From positions 1 through 12,435 of the forward strand of contig CAMKPI010000037.1 of NCBI GenBank assembly GCA_946414625.1: a stretch of 12,435 nucleotides of DNA, given 5' to 3'. The stretch comes from an uncultured Spirochaetaceae bacterium (lineage in GTDB: Bacteria > Spirochaetota > Spirochaetia > Sphaerochaetales > Sphaerochaetaceae). Each line of letters begins with the position of its first letter. Within the stretch, counting starts at the first letter, position 1. Under the pieces are notes generated by a model. The model made no database searches, had not been told where the DNA came from, and saw nothing but the letters and a program-made list of their open reading frames with translations. Shown in pieces: positions 1 to 6,701 of this stretch. Made by a program: the position numbers and the translations under genes.

Positions 1-299
1 TTTACTGCCTGGTGAATGGCTATCCTGTGAAAGACTACACCGAGGCTGTGAATGACTATCTGTGTATCAAAAAAAAGACATGGCAGGATTTGGTAGAAAT
101 TTCCGAAGGTGTTGAAGAAGACGCGTCAACGGAACTGCTGGGGAATGTCTGCCGTGAGGCACTTGGAATCATACCCTCGTTTGTGGTTGATACGCTAAAC
201 ATCAAGGATGATGCTGAATTTATAGCCCAGAATTATATAGGGCGCACCGTAAATGCGGTGGACATCCTTCGTCTATTGTCGGATTATGTCAGTTTATAA
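1..299 (+). CDS. 3' end of an unrecognised gene (partial)
   Basis: The reading frame is already open at base 3 and runs to TAA at 297-299, giving about 98 residues of the C terminus of a longer protein. A GTG at base 12 could be read as a start, but there is no Shine-Dalgarno sequence before it and the frame continues upstream, so the gene most likely begins outside the window. The visible part is mixed charged and hydrophobic, probably helical (for example LLGNVCREALGIIPSF and VDILRLLSDYVSL), with no membrane segment or catalytic motif I recognise. It is followed after 59 bases by another unknown gene on the same strand, so the two could be cotranscribed. No function is proposed. Confidence 0.6.
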   Translation, partial: YCLVNGYPVKDYTEAVNDYLCIKKKTWQDLVEISEGVEEDASTELLGNVCREALGIIPSFVVDTLNIKDDAEFIAQNYIGRTVNAVDILRLLSDYVSL

Positions 300-358
300 T
301 AATAATTGATTCTTGTGTCTCTTGAAGGAAAAGCCTTTATTTTGAAAAGGAGTATGTG

Positions 359-1222
359 ATGAAAGATTATTATGATTGGCCAGCCAATACACTTGATCCA
401 CCGGATGACGAATATTTTAAAAAGCCAAACGGCAAAGAGTTGCAGGATGACAAACCCGAGGACAAAACAGAAAGTAAGGATGAATCTATAGAAAAAGCGA
501 CGCAAGACAAATCCAAGGGCAGAAAAGACAATAAGGATGAATCCGATTGGAATTATATAGTACATGAAATCCAAAACAACGGAGGAAGCACGATTGATAA
601 CTGGAAAGAATGGCTTACTGATAGCGATCTTTTCTCTTACAGCATGAAAAAAAAACAAATCGAATTAAATAGAGAAAATAACGATATTATTGTAAATGTA
701 TCCACAGAAGAAAGCGTTTGGATTCATATCGACAATAGCAAAACCGTTGAGAAAGAGAAGGCTTTCCTGGAGAGATCTTTTGCCAATAATGAAAATGTCG
801 CTATATTTGTTTGCAACGACAAAATGTATGTTTATACATATGTGGATACAGGTGAAGAAAGGAAAAGAAATTATTTTTATGTTAAGGTGCTATTCAGAGA
901 ATACGATGAAATTGGAGTATTCTTTATAAAGTCATTAAAAGCAGGTTATTATAAAGGTTATAGTATAAGTAATGAGAAAAAAAAACTTAATCAAAGTGAG
1001 ATTGAAGAAAATATAGGAAATATAATTAGACAATCCTTTTTGAATGCCGAAAAAATTTTAGAAAAAGAAGCAGAAAAAACACAAGAAAATTTGCATGGAC
1101 TCTTTGAAAATGACGAGCTTTCTTTTGTCCCTTTAAAATCCTTTAAAATTGAATATTCCACAAGACTATCGGTGAAGGTGGATCATGGAACAGTAAAAAT
1201 TAAGATTGGAAATGAAAATTGA
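359..1222 (+). CDS. Unknown 287-aa protein with a charged low-complexity N-terminal third
   Basis: I do not recognise this family. ATG at 359 is preferred over the GTG at 356 because AAGGAGT at 347-353 is correctly spaced from 359 and too close to 356. The first 20 residues are aromatic/Pro/Asp-rich (DYYDWPANTLDPPDDEYF). Residues about 20-65 are almost only K, D, E, S and Q, typical of a disordered linker. From about residue 68 a folded domain begins with alternating beta-like stretches (IIVNVSTEESVWIHI, VAIFVCNDKMYVYTYV, NYFYVKVLF) and a Lys/Glu-rich helical segment around residues 205-245. There is no signal peptide or membrane segment. The gene is AT-rich like the next two genes and unlike the right half of the window, which suggests acquired DNA. 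The opposite-strand reading of its N-terminal half is rich in Phe/Leu/Ile and is only a shadow. Confidence 0.75.
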   Translation: MKDYYDWPANTLDPPDDEYFKKPNGKELQDDKPEDKTESKDESIEKATQDKSKGRKDNKDESDWNYIVHEIQNNGGSTIDNWKEWLTDSDLFSYSMKKKQIELNRENNDIIVNVSTEESVWIHIDNSKTVEKEKAFLERSFANNENVAIFVCNDKMYVYTYVDTGEERKRNYFYVKVLFREYDEIGVFFIKSLKAGYYKGYSISNEKKKLNQSEIEENIGNIIRQSFLNAEKILEKEAEKTQENLHGLFENDELSFVPLKSFKIEYSTRLSVKVDHGTVKIKIGNEN

Positions 1223-1267
1223 TTTGAGCTGGGGGAAATGTCTAAGATTGTTAGAGGAGGATTATTC

Positions 1268-1339
1268 ATGCCGTATTCTGATACATGGAAGCGTATCTGT
1301 GAGGGAGTTAATAAAAACTCGACGTCAAAGAGGAGATGA
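1268..1339 (+). CDS. Possible 23-aa small ORF or remnant of a gene start
   Basis: ATG at 1268 follows an excellent Shine-Dalgarno sequence (GAGGAGG, 1254-1260) at 7 bases, yet the frame closes after 23 codons (begins MPYSDTWKRICEG, ends TSKRR) at TGA 1337-1339. The stop overlaps another ATG (1336-1338, ATGA) whose own frame is only 15 codons. A longer frame through the same DNA (ATG 1212 to TAG 1446-1448, 78 codons, overlapping the previous stop codon) lacks a good ribosome site. The pattern fits either a genuine small protein or the surviving 5' end of a gene whose body was lost. Nothing here resembles a family I know. Confidence 0.3.
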   Translation: MPYSDTWKRICEGVNKNSTSKRR

Positions 1340-1494
1340 TTCAAAATTCTTGGGAAATTTTTTTAAGGTTTTTGTTTGGATAAATTGGGGTCGGAGGGCG
1401 GACATAATCGCTGTTGAGTCAATGGAGAACGGAAGTAAGGGAACATAGCCGGACTTGTTTGATTCGTTGAAAGAACAAAACAAAGGGGAAAACA

Positions 1495-1884
1495 GTGTTT
1501 TGTAAATATTGCGGAAAAGAAATTTTGGAAGAATCAAAGTTTTGTCGGTTTTGCGGGAAAAAACTAGTAGAAGAAACTGTGGTCAATAGTCAAATAGAGG
1601 GAAAGTCCGGAGTAAACAAAGATTTCATAACATATCAGCCTGAAAAATCTCCCAAATCAAGAGCCGGTGCGGCAGCTCTGGCCTTTTTTCTCGGGGTTTT
1701 CGGAGCACACAGGTTTTACGCGGGAAAAACGGATACTGCTGTAACAATGCTTATTATTTCCATTGTGGGCTTGTTCACCGTTATACCTTTTATTGTAACT
1801 GGGATTTGGGCCTTAGTTGATTTTATTATGATTCTTTGTGGAAGTTTTAAAGACAAAGACAATCTTCCTATTAAAGACTGGTGA
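1495..1884 (+). CDS. Zinc-ribbon and TM2-domain membrane protein
   Basis: The start is GTG at 1495, preceded by AAGGGGAA at about 1482-1489; it places MFCKYCGK at the extreme N terminus as in the related gene at 2024. Residues 3-20 form a zinc ribbon with four cysteines (C3, C6, C17, C20; CxxCG and CxxCGK). A polar linker of about 35 residues follows. Residues about 58-125 are a TM2 domain: a first helix ALAFFLGVFGAHRFYAG with the family's Gly-x-x-Gly-x-His-x-Phe-Tyr signature, a second hydrophobic stretch, and a third, IWALVDFIMIL, with the characteristic W-x-x-x-D. TM2 proteins sit in the cytoplasmic membrane. The role of most bacterial zinc-ribbon/TM2 proteins is unknown, so only the architecture is claimed. 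At 129 residues the length is normal for this architecture. Confidence 0.88.
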   Translation: MFCKYCGKEILEESKFCRFCGKKLVEETVVNSQIEGKSGVNKDFITYQPEKSPKSRAGAAALAFFLGVFGAHRFYAGKTDTAVTMLIISIVGLFTVIPFIVTGIWALVDFIMILCGSFKDKDNLPIKDW

Positions 1885-1962
1885 TTTCCTACAAACTGTT
1901 TGGTTCATAATCTATTTAAGATATTATTTTTAACAAGCGACATTTTAACCATAACAAGTCTA

Positions 1963-1992
1963 AAAGAATTATGCTAAATATCTTAATTCTTT
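1963..1992. promoter_or_regulatory. Perfect AT-rich inverted repeat between the two zinc-ribbon genes
   Basis: AAAGAATTA at 1963-1971 and TAATTCTTT at 1984-1992 are exact reverse complements (9 bp) around a 12-base spacer. It lies in the 139-base gap after the TM2 gene and 31 bases before the ATG of the next gene. No clean T-run follows, and the stem is AT-rich, so it could be a weak terminator or a dimeric operator. I cannot tell which. Confidence 0.4.
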
Positions 1993-2023
1993 GTAAGATT
2001 TTTAATAGATAATAGGAGACAGC

Positions 2024-2617
2024 ATGTTTTGCATTAACTGTGGAAAAGATATAGAAGACTTTGATTTCTGTCCGTACTGCGGGAAAGCACAAAAAAGAGA
2101 TACTTCAAATACCAGTACAGATGCAAACCATAAAAATTCCAGCGGATTTGATTTTCATAACTGGTGTATTGGAAATGATCTTGAATCCATTGAAAAACAA
2201 CTAAAGAATCAGGATCTTGACACAAAAGATGTTCTTGTAAGTTTATCGGAGAGCGATGTAGATAAACTTTTGTTTTTATCATTCGGTGCTAAAAAAAAGC
2301 TTATTACAGCGGTTCAAAAACTAAAAAATGAAGAAGGCTTAAACATTTCTTCGCAAACCTCGCAATATTCCGACGAGGATAGCATTCCCGGTCGCTGTCC
2401 TAATTGCGGAGAGATATGGGGAAAGGCAGAAGAAACCTCAGGTGCGGGAAGTACCTTAGGTAAGGCTTTACTTGGAGGTCTCTTGTTAGGTCCATTAGGA
2501 ATGATAGGAGGAGCCGCATTTGGAAACAAAAAAATTGTTTATTTCTGTCCTAAATGCGGTTTTAAAAGGGAATATAAATCATCTTTGGTAAAAAATATTA
2601 CCAAACAGCTAAAATAA
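2024..2617 (+). CDS. Zinc ribbon, SAM-like domain, zinc ribbon protein
   Basis: ATG 2024 follows AGGAG (2014-2018) at 5 bases. The 197-residue protein starts with a zinc ribbon (C3, C6, C16, C19) nearly identical in layout to that of the gene at 1495. A Ser/Asn/Thr linker follows. Residues about 47-103 look like a sterile alpha motif fold: a Trp at the start, NDLESIEKQLKNQDL, then LVSLSESDVDKLLFL and GAKKKLITAVQKL, matching the usual order of helices ending in G-x-(R/K)-K-x-x-x-A-h-x-x-L. The C-terminal part has a CPNCG at about 125-129 and a CPKCG at about 175-179, separated by a Gly/Leu-rich stretch (about 139-166, LLGGLLLGPLGMIGGAAFG), so the second ribbon is interrupted by a hydrophobic insert that may touch a membrane. 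SAM folds usually mediate protein-protein contacts or bind nucleic acid. The SAM call is by pattern only. Confidence 0.8.
   Translation: MFCINCGKDIEDFDFCPYCGKAQKRDTSNTSTDANHKNSSGFDFHNWCIGNDLESIEKQLKNQDLDTKDVLVSLSESDVDKLLFLSFGAKKKLITAVQKLKNEEGLNISSQTSQYSDEDSIPGRCPNCGEIWGKAEETSGAGSTLGKALLGGLLLGPLGMIGGAAFGNKKIVYFCPKCGFKREYKSSLVKNITKQLK
2584..2605. repeat. 8-bp inverted repeat at the 3' end of the zinc-ribbon gene
   Basis: TTTGGTAA (2584-2591) and TTACCAAA (2598-2605) are exact reverse complements with a 6-base A-rich loop, ending 12 bases before the gene's stop. No T-run follows, so it is not a convincing intrinsic terminator. It may be incidental to the Lys-rich C terminus. Confidence 0.3.
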
Positions 2618-2628
2618 ATAATGTCAAA

Positions 2629-2694
2629 TTTTCAAGGATCGCAGCTCCGGTATTTACCGTCGGTAAAAGCCTGAAAATCCAGTGTTATAACTAG
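2629..2694 (+). promoter_or_regulatory. Shared palindromic promoter element, copy 1 (helicase gene)
   Basis: This stretch aligns without gaps to 6045-6110, with only about ten differences in 65 bases. It contains a perfect odd palindrome TTTACCG-T-CGGTAAA at 2653-2667 and a -10-like TATAAC at 2686-2691. A -35 at 17 bp spacing would fall on 2663-2668, inside the right half of the palindrome, and is not a good TTGACA match. The arrangement suggests an operator overlapping the -35 region, or a promoter that needs an activator. Transcription from here would give a leader of about 100 bases before the ATG at 2797. Confidence 0.55.
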
Positions 2695-2796
2695 TATGTG
2701 GTCTGTAGGCAGCTGGATTGGGCTGACGCACAAGGACACAACGCAGCAGTGAGGGAAACGGTACGGAAGCGTGCCATATTTCAGGAGGGGTTGAGT

Positions 2797-5610
2797 ATGA
2801 AAAACAACAACATGGAAAAATCATATAAAATCAAATCAGTCGAAATCGTACCCGGTTCGTACTTTGACCCGAGCTGGAAAGAGGAAATGTACAAGATAAT
2901 TACCGATGACGGCAGGGTGTTTGCCAACGCTGCGCCGGGGACAACGCATTTTGAAAAACAGGTTAAAAAACAGGTTTGGACAGACTATGCAGGCAAAGAG
3001 GTGATAGCCAAGGAAAGTTGCGATAAAAAAGGTGTGGCGTGGCTCAATTTTTGCCGATATCCTCAGGAGACGGCTCTCGAAATGTCCGCAGGAATGTCCC
3101 GCAATCAAAGTGAATCGAGTCTATCCTCACAGTCTTCTCCAGCAATTCCGAACCCTAAGGCTCCCGAGGCTGACCTCACTGCTGATGAAGACCTGCCTAA
3201 AAAATATGACTTAAACAATGAGGATTTGAAGGAGGCAAAAGAAGCGTACGACCTTATCAAGAAGGGAGTGCCAGCGGTATTCCTTACCGGCGGAGCAGGG
3301 ACGGGGAAGTCTACATTCATTAAATATCTAAAGAAGAATCTAAAAAAAGACACGGGAAAAAACTGGGTGGTACTATCTCCGACAGGAATAGCAGCCGTGA
3401 ACGTGGGCGGGCAGACGATACACTCTTTCTTTGGATTGAAAGGAGATATCTATGAAAAAAGGGATCTTGAAAAAATCGATGCTAATCCCGTCGCAAAACA
3501 TACGGACTTGATAATCATAGACGAGATTTCAATGGTATCGTCATGGATGATGGATATAATAAACTATCTGCTTCAGCGGTGGTGCGGTAACAACAAGCCC
3601 TTCGGAGGTAAGCAGATGCTTTTTGTCGGGGACTTGTATCAGCTGCCGCCGATACAGAATGATGATTCTGCGAAAAAAGAATACTACAAAAAGTGGGAAA
3701 CAAAATATTTCTTTTCATCTAAGACGATTAAAAATATGCTGTCCAACGGCGATTTCAAGGCTGTGCAGCTTGAACATGTCTTCAGACAGGATAATATTTC
3801 ATTCATTCATATGCTCAACAGAATCCGCAGACACGAAAGTGGCTATCAAAAGGATATCGACTATCTCAACAACTACAATATGATTGAAAAGCGCCTAGGA
3901 ACGCAAAGTATTCCAGAGGAATGCCTGAAATTGTCCACGCTGAACCGCGATGTGGAAGCCTTTAACAGAAGCAGGCTGTATTCTTTAATGCGGAAAGGCA
4001 TCGAGTCTAAAATTTATCTCGGCGAGGTGATGGGCCGTTTCAACTTTGAGAATTTTCTTACCCCGGAAAAACTTGAGTTGTGCGTGGGAGCGAAGGTCAT
4101 GGTGACAAAGAATCTCCCGGATTTGGATCTTGCAAACGGCGACATGGGGAAGGTTGAAAAAATGGGAGAATCTTCCGTGTTCATAAAAACTGAAAACGGA
4201 GTCATTGAAGTTGGACTTGCGGTTTGGAAAAGCCTCCGCTACGAATGGGATAGCGAAAAAAAGGAAATACGGCAAGTTGAAGAGGGCTCGTTCTCCCAGA
4301 TACCGTTGAAGCTGAGCTGGGCAGTTACGATTCATAAGTCGCAGGGCTTGACGCTCGACAGGGTTGCAATTGATGCAAGTAACTCTTGGGATCTCGGGCA
4401 GGTTTATGTGGCATTGAGCCGCGTGAGGAGTCTCAAAGGGTTATTCCTGACGCGGAAGATTCCTTCTTCTGCGGTGAAAACAGACGAAAATGTGGATCGA
4501 TTTTATAGTTTACTATTCGGACATGAAGATAAAGAAAATGCGTATAAGTCGGAAGAATACGATGTATCGCGGTCGCGGTTGTCGGACGAAAAGGACAGGT
4601 TTACATTCGATGATTCTGACAAAGACGTCTCGCTATCGGATTTCCGCGAATATGTGATGATTGGTGATTACAAGTTTAATCTTTATCCGGAAGAAGGGGA
4701 AAAGATTCAGGACCATGTAAAAAGAACTGTTCCTCATTTGATTGAAAAGAGATTGATTCCGGATGAAGAGATGTTTCAGATTTTAAATGACTCGGATTAT
4801 TGCTACGAGACTTTTAGAATACATTGCAAGTTCCCTAAATGGACCGCGAAATATACTTTGCTTTCAATTCCCGATGTTGTTCAGAAAGATAATTATTTGA
4901 AGCGGAAATATTATAAGGAGCCCATCGGCGATGGCAGGTATATGCTTTGCAGCCAGTGGTATCAGTATTGCGCGGAGTACTTTGCCGAATGGCTTAGAAA
5001 ACTTGCGGAAATGAATAAGTTCAAAGCCGGCGCTGTATTGAAGTCCGACGCTTTTTGCGAGAAAAGTGGATACAGTGATGAAACGGACAGGATGCCAGCG
5101 GTGAATGCAAAAACTTGTTCACAGCCGGATTGCAAAGCCTGTTCTTCACTTGTCGCTAATGTAGAACTGGTAAGTTGTGTTTCAATAGATGACTTCAAGC
5201 AGTGGCTTATAAAGAACGGGTATAAACCCAACACAGCAAATGCATATGGGAGCGCGATTAATGGAATAATGAACGAAGAGAAAATTTCATTGCCGGGATT
5301 GTGCGCTAAGATAGATTCACTTGTTGTTGAATGCGATGTAGGCGGTTTAAAGGAAAGCCTGGGAGATAAAGGACATAAGACTTGGATTAACGCGCTTAAA
5401 CGTTTTCAGGAGTATTTAGCTGTAAAGAGGCCAAAGCCAAAGCCAGCAACTGTTATCCCGGTAGATACAGATATTGTAGGAAAGAAAGTCAAACACGATT
5501 TATATGGTATTGGAACAATAATAAAAACAGATACAAATGGCACATTAATTGAAGTCTCCTTTGACAAGGTTGTAAAGAAGATAAGCTATAAATCGCTTGA
5601 ATTTATTTGA
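2797..5610 (+). CDS. Pif1-like superfamily 1 DNA helicase with accessory C-terminal domains
   Basis: ATG 2797 is chosen because AGGAGGGG (2783-2790) sits 6 bases upstream; the frame is open further upstream but that part overlaps the promoter. The protein has 937 residues. Residues 1-100 form a small domain I do not recognise, then a Ser/Pro linker. The helicase core spans about 145-560: Walker A GGAGTGKST (K171), motif Ia LSPTGIAAVNVGGQTIHSFFG, Walker B IIIDEISM (D242, E243), motif III VGDLYQLPPI, an arginine-bearing LEHVFRQ, and motif VI ending TIHKSQGLTLD and VYVALSRVRS. This is the Pif1/RecD-type SF1B ATP-dependent 5'-3' helicase pattern. C-terminal to it come a domain with LIEKRLIPDEEM and CSQWYQYCAEYFAEWL (about 645-730), a four-helix segment like the DNA-binding N-terminal domain of tyrosine recombinases (about 796-885, NGYKPNTANAYGSAI), and a small beta-barrel-like tail (893-937, VGKKVKHDLYGIGTII) resembling the C-terminal tail of UvrD. 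All helicase motifs look intact. Confidence 0.88.
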   Translation: MKNNNMEKSYKIKSVEIVPGSYFDPSWKEEMYKIITDDGRVFANAAPGTTHFEKQVKKQVWTDYAGKEVIAKESCDKKGVAWLNFCRYPQETALEMSAGMSRNQSESSLSSQSSPAIPNPKAPEADLTADEDLPKKYDLNNEDLKEAKEAYDLIKKGVPAVFLTGGAGTGKSTFIKYLKKNLKKDTGKNWVVLSPTGIAAVNVGGQTIHSFFGLKGDIYEKRDLEKIDANPVAKHTDLIIIDEISMVSSWMMDIINYLLQRWCGNNKPFGGKQMLFVGDLYQLPPIQNDDSAKKEYYKKWETKYFFSSKTIKNMLSNGDFKAVQLEHVFRQDNISFIHMLNRIRRHESGYQKDIDYLNNYNMIEKRLGTQSIPEECLKLSTLNRDVEAFNRSRLYSLMRKGIESKIYLGEVMGRFNFENFLTPEKLELCVGAKVMVTKNLPDLDLANGDMGKVEKMGESSVFIKTENGVIEVGLAVWKSLRYEWDSEKKEIRQVEEGSFSQIPLKLSWAVTIHKSQGLTLDRVAIDASNSWDLGQVYVALSRVRSLKGLFLTRKIPSSAVKTDENVDRFYSLLFGHEDKENAYKSEEYDVSRSRLSDEKDRFTFDDSDKDVSLSDFREYVMIGDYKFNLYPEEGEKIQDHVKRTVPHLIEKRLIPDEEMFQILNDSDYCYETFRIHCKFPKWTAKYTLLSIPDVVQKDNYLKRKYYKEPIGDGRYMLCSQWYQYCAEYFAEWLRKLAEMNKFKAGAVLKSDAFCEKSGYSDETDRMPAVNAKTCSQPDCKACSSLVANVELVSCVSIDDFKQWLIKNGYKPNTANAYGSAINGIMNEEKISLPGLCAKIDSLVVECDVGGLKESLGDKGHKTWINALKRFQEYLAVKRPKPKPATVIPVDTDIVGKKVKHDLYGIGTIIKTDTNGTLIEVSFDKVVKKISYKSLEFI

Positions 5611-5684
5611 TGTGAGGATGTGTTAGCGTCAAGAAAAGTTTGCAATTTCATAAGTCATTTGTTTTTAGTTTTCGTGGCAGCTCC

Positions 5685-5870
5685 CGGGCGCAGCGGCAGC
5701 GCGTATAGACAATTTTTGCAGTCTCTGCGCACTTTTGTGGAGACACCGGGCGCCGCGACGTGGAAATGTCTCTTTGGAATCCCTTTTGTTTTGAAACTCT
5801 CAAGCATTTTCGGGCGCAGCGGCAGAACGTATAGACAATTCTGGTAATCTCTGTACCCTTCTGGGCAGCT
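5685..5870. repeat. Intergenic repeat, two copies 126 bp apart
   Basis: The sequence CGGGCGCAGCGGCAG followed by (C/A)(G/A)CGTATAGACAATT occurs at 5685 and again at 5811, and similarity continues for about 58 bases (GCAGTCTCTGCGCAC against GTAATCTCTGTACCC). GGCAGCTCCCGGGCGC precedes the first copy at 5677 and recurs at 5865 as the start of the terminator stem. An open frame across the block encodes the repeat twice (GRSG..YRQF) but starts at TTG without a ribosome site. I treat it as non-coding. Confidence 0.6.
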
Positions 5871-5903
5871 CCCGGGCGCGGCTTCGCCGCGCCCGGGATT
5901 TTT
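5871..5903 (+). terminator. Strong intrinsic terminator
   Basis: CCCGGGCGCGGC (5871-5882) and GCCGCGCCCGGG (5886-5897) are a perfect 12-bp GC stem with a TTC loop, followed directly by ATTTTT (5898-5903). On the plus strand this is a textbook rho-independent terminator, about 260 bases after the helicase stop, and it isolates the next promoter. The stem's left arm resembles the nearby repeat. Confidence 0.8.
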
Positions 5904-5936
5904 CGTAGAATTTGAAATAAGTACTCTATAACGGTT

Positions 5937-5957
5937 TTGTCGCTTTCAGGGCGACAA
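5937..5957. promoter_or_regulatory. 7-bp perfect inverted repeat
   Basis: TTGTCGC (5937-5943) and GCGACAA (5951-5957) flank a 7-base loop. No T-run follows. It could be an operator or an RNA hairpin. Nothing else is recognisable between 5904 and 6044 except a second imperfect stem (CGGAATC 5999-6005 with GATTCCG 6035-6041) followed by TTGTTTT. Confidence 0.3.
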
Positions 5958-6044
5958 TCCTCATGATTAAGGCATTATGATAATCTCGTGGCAAAAAGCG
6001 GAATCACGGCTGTGAATCGGCTGCCGCGCAACGGGATTCCGTTG

Positions 6045-6110
6045 TTTTCAAGGATCGTCGCGCCGTTATTTACCGCCGGTAAAAGCCCGGAAATCCAGTA
6101 TTATAATAAG
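6045..6110 (+). promoter_or_regulatory. Shared palindromic promoter element, copy 2 (Cys-rich/ankyrin unit)
   Basis: This is the homologue of 2629-2694, with identical internal spacing: TTTTCAAGGATCG at the left end, palindrome TTTACCG-C-CGGTAAA at 6069-6083, and a perfect -10 box TATAAT at 6102-6107. The -35 position again falls on the right half of the palindrome. It would drive the genes at 6254 and 6702 through a leader of about 140 bases. Conservation of the palindrome and -10, while bases between them vary, supports function. Confidence 0.65.
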
Positions 6111-6253
6111 TTTATGCATGCGGCAGACGAGCCGGGAGCAGTGACTCTCGCCGGGCAGACGGGTGAAGCAGGGCGGTTGGACAGGACCTGCGCGATGGTC
6201 TCTGCAAGAGCATAAGCGGCCAGGAAAAGCAGTTAAAATGAGGAGGATTTGAG

Positions 6254-6675
6254 ATGACGGGTTCAGGTGGTGGCGCTGGCGGCACCTACATTCCAAACTG
6301 GGATATTATTAGATCCACGGATATTGACAGGTATGTTGATGTGCTGTGCGATACCTATAATTACTGCATCATGAGATGCGGTAATTATGGGACAGATGCT
6401 TGTAATAGCTGTAATAAAAAAAATATCAAGAAGCTTGTTATTGGTTGTTGCCTTCGCTTGCCAGGGAAGGTGTTGATGTGTATATAAGGGCCACCAGTGA
6501 CCATATAAGAGAGGTGTCTGACCCTGTGGCGATGCCGGAGAAGCTTAAGGCACTGGAAAAGATGTTGAACCGAAAACGGTGGAAAAAGACGCTGCATCGA
6601 AAACCGCGGAAACTCCTAACGGAGCCTGCGGGAGATTTGCCACGGGAAGTCACGGATGATGAGTTGCCGCAGTAG
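6254..6675 (+). pseudogene. Small Cys-rich protein gene, frameshifted at a run of eight A
   Basis: ATG 6254 follows AGGAGG (6241-6246). The first frame encodes 77 residues and stops at TAA 6485-6487. The sequence continues in the -1 frame to TAG 6673-6675. The two frames meet at A x8 (6416-6423): one extra A joins them into a 140-residue protein, exactly the length of the intact relative at 8634. Across the junction the joined protein reads CNKKKYQEACYWLLP, against CDVRKNQLVCYNALP in the relative, so the joined frame is clearly ancestral. Both have a cysteine pair, seven residues, then CxxC (here CIMRC-x7-CNSC), a likely zinc site. The C-terminal part is basic (LNRKRWKKTLHRKPRK) and lacks the membrane helix of the relative. 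This may be a true mutation, a homopolymer sequencing error, or programmed slippage giving 77- and 140-residue products. The ankyrin gene starts 26 bases later, so they probably form an operon. Confidence 0.7.
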
Positions 6676-6701
6676 TTTCAGGTGTTTCTCGAGGAGGACG
6701 T

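Noticed and set aside
284..658. Minus-strand ORF with a membrane-protein-like Phe/Leu/Ile-rich translation
   Set aside because: It is the reverse reading of the Lys/Glu-rich part of the plus-strand gene at 359-1222, which automatically yields Phe/Leu/Ile. It has no convincing ribosome site.
5620..5847. 75-codon plus-strand ORF
   Set aside because: TTG start without a Shine-Dalgarno sequence, and its content is the two intergenic repeat copies read in one frame.
5988..6215. 75-codon plus-strand ORF
   Set aside because: It runs straight through the conserved promoter element (6045-6110) and starts at GTG with no ribosome site. Only the portion after 6114 could even be transcribed.
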